Shown here: positions 8,491-13,297 of the stretch, piece after piece
How positions within the stretch are numbered: the first letter of the stretch is position 1
Layout of the letters: each line of letters opens with the position of its first letter
NCBI GenBank assembly: GCA_910586175.1
Contig: CAJUIJ010000059.1
Coordinates: 1 to 13,297, forward strand
DNA length: 13,297 bases
Source: an uncultured Muribaculaceae bacterium
GTDB lineage: Bacteria; Bacteroidota; Bacteroidia; Bacteroidales; Muribaculaceae
Direction: 5' to 3'
The notes under the pieces: model-generated
Seen by the model: the letters and a program-made list of their open reading frames with translations, nothing else
Told to the model about the DNA's origin: nothing
Database searches by the model: none
Program-made: the position numbers and the translations under genes

Positions 8491-8557
8491 ACACCAACAA
8501 AGTCATCAACCGTCAAAACAAAAAGAATCCACAAACACCACACAAAAGAAACAAACA

Positions 8558-8690
8558 ACCGACACAAACACCGAAAAATCAACCGGCGCGAAGCCACCGG
8601 GAGGGAGGAGCCTCCGGCGACGACACGAAGAAAAAACATTGTTGTCGTCGCCGGAGGCTCCTCCCTCCCGGTGGCTTCGCGCCGGCTTCA
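8558..8690. repeat. Long-hairpin intergenic element, copy A
   Basis: This 133-bp element is 96% identical (5 differences) to a second copy at 13155-13287 in the same orientation. It has an AT-rich left flank (8558-8582), then a perfect 43-bp stem (8583-8625 paired with 8643-8685) around a 17-base loop rich in A. The arms are very GC-rich and contain smaller palindromes such as GGAGGAGCCTCC, so alternative folds are possible. It lies between the terminator of the 1358-residue gene and the promoter of the Crp/Fnr-like gene. No coding capacity or transposase is associated. It looks like a REP- or MITE-like dispersed element; whether it works as a transcription barrier, an RNA-stability element or a passive repeat cannot be told from here. 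Confidence 0.9.
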
Positions 8691-8694
8691 CACT

Positions 8695-8733
8695 AAAAAA
8701 ACTTCGCGGCGAAGAGCAATCTTCGCCGCGAAG
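8695..8733 (-). terminator. Intrinsic terminator of the 1358-residue gene
   Basis: A perfect 13-bp stem (8702-8714 with 8721-8733, CTTCGCGGCGAAG) with a 6-base loop is followed on the minus strand by seven T residues (8701-8695). The hairpin starts 80 bases after the TGA stop at 8814. The orientation fits only the minus-strand transcript arriving from that gene, because the plus-strand side has no T run. Confidence 0.85.
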
Positions 8734-8813
8734 CCAATTAAAAGTCCATCCCTAAGGAATTTTTATAAGCGGACTTTAAAGTCCTAATCGCCTTTTGCAG
8801 GCTAACAACATCT
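8734..8813 (-). other. 3' untranslated region with GGACTTT/AAAGTCC inverted repeats
   Basis: Between the stop codon of the 1358-residue gene and its terminator lies a perfect 14-bp palindrome GGACTTTAAAGTCC (8771-8784) and, 23 bases away, a third half-site AAAGTCC (8741-8747 on the plus strand). The half-sites can pair in two mutually exclusive ways: a tight palindrome, or a 7-bp stem with a 23-base loop. No reading frame is apparent. The region may be a 3' end stabiliser, a binding site or part of a dispersed repeat. Confidence 0.45.
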
Positions 8814-11800
8814 TCAATGCCTGATTCGGTATGTTTTCTTACCGATTGTCAGGATATATACTCCTTGCGGCAATTCTATGGCTGTCTCGTCCGCTCCGAC
8901 GGCTCGATACAATGTGATGCCGTCAACTGAATTGACACTGATATTCTTGCCACCGGCTCCTTTTATGATGAGCTTTCCTGCCTCTTGGCATATCAGCATG
9001 CCTTCACTTATTTCAGTCACAGACGATGTATCCAATGTCGCAACGTTCGAACCACCGGATTCTCCATCCATATATACTGCCGTGACTACGTAATCATTCT
9101 TACCTACAGAGACTTCAGAATCCGTATACTCAGGCACCCTTATCATTTTTTTGTTGACGAGCTCGCGGTTCTTATACAAGTTATAACCGACTATCTCCAG
9201 GTCAGAAGTCCCGACTGATGTCTCGTAATTTACATCATCAATCATCAGCATGAATGTGTCGGTTCCACATGAGCGTATCGCAAAGCGCTTCGCACCTGCG
9301 GGGAGGTTAGCCTCAAACTTCGTCCAATCACCGGGTACTTTCGTGGCTTCTGTCAGTTTCTTGAAGTCTTTCACATCAACACCACCCGTAGAATAATATA
9401 TTTCAACATATTCAGGGAAAGTGGGACTGTAACTCATAGCATAAAATGATATGGTCTGGGCATTTCCACTGAGTTCCGGCGATATTGCCCAATCATCTAC
9501 AGTGCCCTGGTCTGCCCTGAATAGAGATGCCATATATTTATTGCCCGAGAGGGCGCCAAAGGTGCTGTTGTCAGTAATAGTTGCATCGAAGATAAAGAAC
9601 GACTGCAATGAGTGCTGGTCAATGCCCGGCAATGTCATTCCCTTGAAACCTCCTACAGGCTCCTTGTCAACATCAACAAACACCCATCCTTCAAGCTCTG
9701 TCGACCATGACTGCATGGCTTCAAAATCTTCGTTATGCTGTTTTGCCATAGTGCCGTTCAAGTCAGGTTCATCCCAGACGAGCTTGGCATCCGTTCCATC
9801 CAAGCCGGCCACGAGATTGGTGACACGAGGCAGATTGGAAACTTCCGGCTTCACCGTCATCGCTTCCGTAATGTCATTATCGGCATTGCAGTCTCCTTCT
9901 ACCACCAGGCGGACTGTATGTGTCACCTCATTTTCATCCAATGGATGGAATGATAATTTAAACACATGATTTGCGGTATTGCCTGAATTAAGTCGTTCGC
10001 CGACTATCTCTCCACTATCTATGCCATCTGCTGAAAGTATAAGCTTGTAATTCTCCACATCCTCCATACCCTCGTTACGCACCGTGACATTAATATCATA
10101 ACTGCTGCCCGCCTTTATCACCTGGGGAGCGGATGCGATGACCGAAAGATCTTTTGCATATGAATTATCCAGACGGATATTATCAAATAATACCAAATCA
10201 AATATCTCACATGTGGCAACAATACGGAACTGAACCTGCTTTCCGGTATAATCTGCAAGGTCAACGTTGACCCGGTTCCAACCCAAATTACCTTTGGAAA
10301 GACCATCGACTGTGCCGCTCAATACCTCCTTGTATTCTTTACCCGCTTCTCTGACTTCCACTGAAATCTTATTGATATTACGCTCGCCATCATCACCGGC
10401 AAAATTGTATACAAAGAAACTCAATACAGGATTCGGTATATCCTTTAGACTTATTTTGGGAGATGCAATCGCCGATTTATCACCGATCGAAGTCGCCTTT
10501 GCCCCCAAGAAGCCATTGTCATTATCTTGCGAGGAGACTCCCGAATCATCTTTATACATCTTCCATTCCATTCCCTTGTTTTCAAGAACCTGGGTAATCA
10601 TCGGGTAATATAAACCTCCGTTGGTGAATGATTCCGAGAAACCGGGGAACGGTGTGCCGACAGGCTCAAGACCGGTAAACGCAAAGTCTCCTTGCCCCTC
10701 TTCTGTAAAACCGCACACTGCAAACTGCACGAATGTCTGGAAATTCTTATCCACAGCACGGAACTCATACTGAGTATCCTCTATATCCCTAAACTTCAAG
10801 TTCCAACCGTAATCTCCGGGTTCATATACGAGATAGGCAACCTTATCCGCCGGATAAACAAGCCCGTTGTCATCTTTCTCTATTTCGGGCCACGACAATG
10901 TGATCATTCCATGATCAGAAGGATTCTCTGTCATTGCAACCGATGCCAATGGAGCCGGGAAGCTGAAACCTATATGCACGTTGGCTTCAGCAGGATTTCC
11001 CACACCAAACTCATTTGCAGCATATGCGGTATATATCACACGCCCGCTTGCATCGAGCACATCATTACACTTCACTTCATCACCCGGATTAATGCCCTGC
11101 GCACGATGCACCAGCACATTTCCGCGCTTGATTTCCACCGCCATTTTACCGGTGAGAGGTCTACCCTCAAAGTCTTCTGTCGGAGCATTCAGAGATATTT
11201 CAGATGCAAACGCACCGCTTGCATCAGGCGTAACCTTGAAGTTTTGGGGCACTCCCGGCACTGTGGTCAGCACACCTTCCGAAACACGTATGTCGTCAAG
11301 ATGCAACTGATATGTATCGGCTTTTGAAATGCCGTGAAAACCTATGTAATAAATTCCAGTTTCAGAGGGATAAATATAATCTCCTAATTCTACATATTCG
11401 GATGTCGTAAGGTCAGTTGCGGGCACAATAACCTGTGTCAACGCCTCTGCCGTCGCTGCTTTGCCATATTTCACCTCTATGCACTCTGTGTCATGGTCGT
11501 TGCCGGCTTTCGCGTTGCAGCTGACACGGTAAGCTTTTCCTGACTCCAAATAAAGTGCCGGTGTTACAACCCAGTCATCCATGTCAAGCTGCGAGTTATA
11601 ACTTATGCGCAGACTGTGAAGGAAAGATATCAAATCCCAAACCACACCATCTTCATTTCCATCGATTATGGAGAATTGGTCAAAATCTGCCTGCGTGTCA
11701 AATAACACCTCGAAAGGAGGAGTAAGGCCCTGCACAGGAGGCTCTACACTCTCACCTGCGGAAACCGCAATATCCTTTATACACACTCTATATGTATCTG

Positions 11801-12890
11801 CATCAGAGATGGCATGGAAACCAACGTAGTAGTCACCATCCTCATCAGGCACTATTGTACCTTTCACCTCTACCCAGTCAGAGGTAGTCATAACCGTAGG
11901 CTCCACTACTGTCAAAACTAAACTTTCAGCAGAAAGACCGGTGCCATATTTGACCTCAATCTTTTCTGTGGGGCCATCTTTACCGCCACGCACTTTTGCC
12001 GTAACCTCATAAGACTTCCCCTTCTCCAACTGCAATGCAGGTGTTACAAGCCAATCGTCCATTGCATGCTGCCAATGAGCATCGATACTGGCATATTGGA
12101 AATATGCCGAGTAATCCCAATCAATACCATCATCGTTCGCATCTATCTGCGTAAGTGAATCAAAATCATCCTGACTCAACAGATTATTCACATAAGGTGG
12201 TGCAATTGATGTGACCGGAGGGATTGCCGACTCATCTTCCTCTATCTTTATATCCTTTAAATACAAATTATATGAATCTGCATCAGATATCGCATGATAA
12301 CCCACATAATAAGTTCCACTTTCACCCGCTACAAATGTTCCTTCTATTTCTTTCCAGTCTGATGTGTTGGTCTCCACGGCTTCTATAACCGCCATATCAA
12401 GTGCATCAGACGTATTGCCTTTGCCACATTTCACCTCAATGCGTTCCACCGGGCCATCCTTGCCCCCTTTGATTTTGGCAGAGACCTTATAGGTCTTTCC
12501 GGCTTCGAGCTGCAATCCCGGTGTCACAGCCCAGTCATTCATGGCATGCTGCCAGTGAGCCGAGATTGTTATACAGGAGTAGTAGGATGAATAATCCCAA
12601 CTGATATCATCCAAATTGGCATCAATATATGTCAACTCGCCATACTTGGCCTCCGTGGTAAAGTCGTTTGCATATGGGAGTGCTGAAGCTTCCTTCCCAT
12701 CGGCTTTAAATACTACCCTCTTTCCATATTCTCCTCGCGATTTTGCCAAATCCGCTATAGAGATTTTGGAGTTAGCGTCTCCCTTCTTTAGCAATTTCTC
12801 ACTTAGGGAAATCCCTGTTGAAGCTAACGCGCATAAGGATAAGATGACGCATCCGGTGCTTAAAATGCGCTTGGCGTTGATTTTTTTCAT
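8814..12890 (-). CDS. Large secreted adhesin-like protein with three tandem 160-residue modules
   Basis: This 1358-residue protein starts with ATG at 12890 and ends with TGA at 8814-8816. After a signal peptide (about 1-25) come three tandem modules with an exact 160-residue period: about 72-217, 232-376 and 391-537. Each begins with an 'IDAN.D...WD' motif (DANLDDISWDY, DANDDGIDWDY, DGNEDGVVWDL) and has 'DDW.VTPAL.LE.GK.Y' and 'YY.G.H.IS.AD.Y'. Two Fn3-like domains follow (about 543-640 and 644-742), then a jelly roll (about 748-908, 'LVLFDNIRL'), a CARDB-like domain (about 912-1013), and a split Fn3 (about 1019-1045 and 1232-1286) holding another jelly roll (about 1052-1224, 'LPAGAKRFAIRS', 'FMLMIDDVNY'). 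The C-terminus (about 1290-1358) resembles a T9SS type-A sorting domain ('LPQGVYILTIGKK'). The DADGDG-like motif and the split Fn3 recall gingipain/HagA adhesin domains. A surface binding role is inferred; no catalytic motif was seen. The gene has its own promoter and terminator and is bracketed by two long-hairpin repeats. Confidence 0.9.
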   Translation of the reverse strand: MKKINAKRILSTGCVILSLCALASTGISLSEKLLKKGDANSKISIADLAKSRGEYGKRVVFKADGKEASALPYANDFTTEAKYGELTYIDANLDDISWDYSSYYSCITISAHWQHAMNDWAVTPGLQLEAGKTYKVSAKIKGGKDGPVERIEVKCGKGNTSDALDMAVIEAVETNTSDWKEIEGTFVAGESGTYYVGYHAISDADSYNLYLKDIKIEEDESAIPPVTSIAPPYVNNLLSQDDFDSLTQIDANDDGIDWDYSAYFQYASIDAHWQHAMDDWLVTPALQLEKGKSYEVTAKVRGGKDGPTEKIEVKYGTGLSAESLVLTVVEPTVMTTSDWVEVKGTIVPDEDGDYYVGFHAISDADTYRVCIKDIAVSAGESVEPPVQGLTPPFEVLFDTQADFDQFSIIDGNEDGVVWDLISFLHSLRISYNSQLDMDDWVVTPALYLESGKAYRVSCNAKAGNDHDTECIEVKYGKAATAEALTQVIVPATDLTTSEYVELGDYIYPSETGIYYIGFHGISKADTYQLHLDDIRVSEGVLTTVPGVPQNFKVTPDASGAFASEISLNAPTEDFEGRPLTGKMAVEIKRGNVLVHRAQGINPGDEVKCNDVLDASGRVIYTAYAANEFGVGNPAEANVHIGFSFPAPLASVAMTENPSDHGMITLSWPEIEKDDNGLVYPADKVAYLVYEPGDYGWNLKFRDIEDTQYEFRAVDKNFQTFVQFAVCGFTEEGQGDFAFTGLEPVGTPFPGFSESFTNGGLYYPMITQVLENKGMEWKMYKDDSGVSSQDNDNGFLGAKATSIGDKSAIASPKISLKDIPNPVLSFFVYNFAGDDGERNINKISVEVREAGKEYKEVLSGTVDGLSKGNLGWNRVNVDLADYTGKQVQFRIVATCEIFDLVLFDNIRLDNSYAKDLSVIASAPQVIKAGSSYDINVTVRNEGMEDVENYKLILSADGIDSGEIVGERLNSGNTANHVFKLSFHPLDENEVTHTVRLVVEGDCNADNDITEAMTVKPEVSNLPRVTNLVAGLDGTDAKLVWDEPDLNGTMAKQHNEDFEAMQSWSTELEGWVFVDVDKEPVGGFKGMTLPGIDQHSLQSFFIFDATITDNSTFGALSGNKYMASLFRADQGTVDDWAISPELSGNAQTISFYAMSYSPTFPEYVEIYYSTGGVDVKDFKKLTEATKVPGDWTKFEANLPAGAKRFAIRSCGTDTFMLMIDDVNYETSVGTSDLEIVGYNLYKNRELVNKKMIRVPEYTDSEVSVGKNDYVVTAVYMDGESGGSNVATLDTSSVTEISEGMLICQEAGKLIIKGAGGKNISVNSVDGITLYRAVGADETAIELPQGVYILTIGKKTYRIRH
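11280..12677 (-). repeat. Three in-frame tandem repeats of about 480 bp inside the 1358-residue gene
   Basis: The segments 12677-12240, 12197-11763 and 11720-11280 encode homologous modules whose equivalent residues are 160 codons apart (WQHAMNDW at 113-120, WQHAMDDW at 273-280, SQLDMDDW at 433-440). The first two are the most alike and share DNA stretches such as gcatgctgcca near 12544 and 12067. The third has diverged and lost the HWQHA motif. This indicates internal duplication of a jelly-roll module, with the first pair the more recent or better conserved. Confidence 0.85.
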
Positions 12891-12908
12891 GCCCTGAATG
12901 TATATCTT

Positions 12909-12945
12909 CGGGTTCTAAACAAATTAGCCGCAATCCATGAACCCG
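12909..12945 (-). promoter_or_regulatory. 7-bp inverted repeat in the leader of the 1358-residue gene
   Basis: CGGGTTC (12909-12915) and GAACCCG (12939-12945) can form a 7-bp stem with a 23-base loop, ending 18 bases before the ATG at 12890. It lies inside the predicted 5' leader of about 120 bases and could affect translation. The stem is short and no known riboswitch was recognised. Confidence 0.25.
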
Positions 12946-13018
12946 TGTGTGAATTGGAGCCGATTAGATTGATTAGAGATCGACACTTGCAGATGTGCAA
13001 AAAAGTGCCTCTCGTGCG

Positions 13019-13026
13019 CAAATATA
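13019..13026 (-). promoter_or_regulatory. Probable promoter -7 box of the 1358-residue gene
   Basis: On the minus strand TATATTTG (13026-13019) matches the Bacteroidetes -7 consensus TAnnTTTG and is identical to the box of the Crp/Fnr-like gene. The -33 element is weak: ATTG lies 18 bases upstream (13048-13045), and a proper TTTG (13055-13052) is 25 bases away, outside the usual spacing. The implied leader is about 120 bases. A weak -33 may mean an activator is needed. Confidence 0.55.
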
Positions 13027-13154
13027 GTAAATAATTGTAAACTCCAATAAACAAATGTTATTTTTTAATCAAAATACCACCAATATTTAAAAAATATTTA
13101 AAATACCCTCACTTTTTGGCCCGATTTAAGCCCAAGAAATAAAAAAAGGAAACG

Positions 13155-13287
13155 ACCGACACAAACACCGAAAAATCAACCGACGCGAAGCCCCCGGGAG
13201 GGAGGAGCCTCCGGCGACGACACGAAGAAAAAACATTGGTGTCGTCGCCGGAGGCTCCTCCCTCCCGGTGGCTTCGCGACGGCTTTA
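13155..13287. repeat. Long-hairpin intergenic element, copy B
   Basis: This is the second copy of the 133-bp element, 4597 bases from copy A and in the same orientation. The stem spans 13180-13223 with 13239-13282, 44 positions of which two are unpaired (a13183/a13279 and c13193/t13269), around a 15-base loop. It sits upstream of the promoter of the 1358-residue gene, separated by about 130 bases of very AT-rich DNA. The window ends ten bases after it, so the gene on its other side is not visible. Confidence 0.9.
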
Positions 13288-13297
13288 TAAAAAAGGC

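Noticed and set aside
8506..8691. Minus-strand small open frame inside hairpin copy A
   Set aside because: It simply reads both arms of the stem and a poly-F/V stretch; nothing suggests translation.
8275..8787. Plus-strand open frame of 170 codons across the hairpin and terminator
   Set aside because: It overlaps the start of the Crp/Fnr-like gene, its promoter, the long hairpin and the terminator; the product is low-complexity and rich in K, R and T.
12829..12861. Lipoprotein signal in the 1358-residue protein (STGC or LSLC near residues 11-20)
   Set aside because: The first cysteine comes before a hydrophobic core and the second has leucine at the -1 position, so neither is a proper lipobox.
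13082..13098. AT-only inverted repeat (AATATTT-AAA-AAATATT) upstream of the 1358-residue gene
   Set aside because: It lies in a very AT-rich stretch where such symmetry is expected by chance; it could be UP-like DNA, but nothing more specific supports a site.
8558..13287. The two hairpin elements as ends of a composite transposon
   Set aside because: No transposase or integrase lies between or beside them, and no target-site duplication could be recognised.

Overview
The window comes from a member of the Bacteroidota, most likely Bacteroidales and plausibly a gut Muribaculaceae-type organism. Three things suggest this: promoters of the Bacteroidetes form (TTTG, 19-20 bases, TAnnTTTG) in front of two genes and a matching -7 box in front of a third; large secreted proteins built from gingipain-adhesin-like jelly rolls and Fn3 modules; and C-terminal tails of the YNLQG type or the T9SS type-A type. 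The genus-level guess is inference only.

All five genes are on the minus strand, so the transcription order runs from high to low coordinates. (1) 12890-8814 is a 1358-residue secreted multidomain protein with three tandem 160-residue modules. It has its own probable promoter near 13019-13026 and a strong intrinsic terminator at 8733-8695. (2) About 8435-7839 is a small Crp/Fnr-family regulator with its own promoter at 8490-8460. (3) 7689-5344 is a secreted M6-family zinc metalloprotease with a promoter at 7755-7724. It is followed by (4) 5245-2213, a 1010-residue adhesin-like protein that shares the module order of the C-terminal two thirds of gene 1, and (5) 2184-16, a 722-residue secreted protein with a propeller-like front, two Fn3 domains and a jelly roll. 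Genes 3-5 are spaced 98 and 28 bases apart with no obvious promoter or terminator between them, so they look like one operon.

The most striking non-coding feature is a pair of nearly identical 133-bp elements (8558-8690 and 13155-13287) in direct orientation, which bracket gene 1. Each folds into a 43-44 bp hairpin around a 15-17 nt loop. Other non-coding structure includes five degenerate 9-bp tandem units between the protease and gene 4, a 14-bp palindrome between the regulator and the protease, and a GGACTTT/AAAGTCC cluster after gene 1.

Functional reading (inference): a cell-surface or secreted protease-plus-adhesin set, reminiscent of gingipains and haemagglutinins but with protease and adhesins on separate polypeptides, sitting next to a one-component regulator that may control it. 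No CRISPR array, tRNA, rRNA or transposase was seen.
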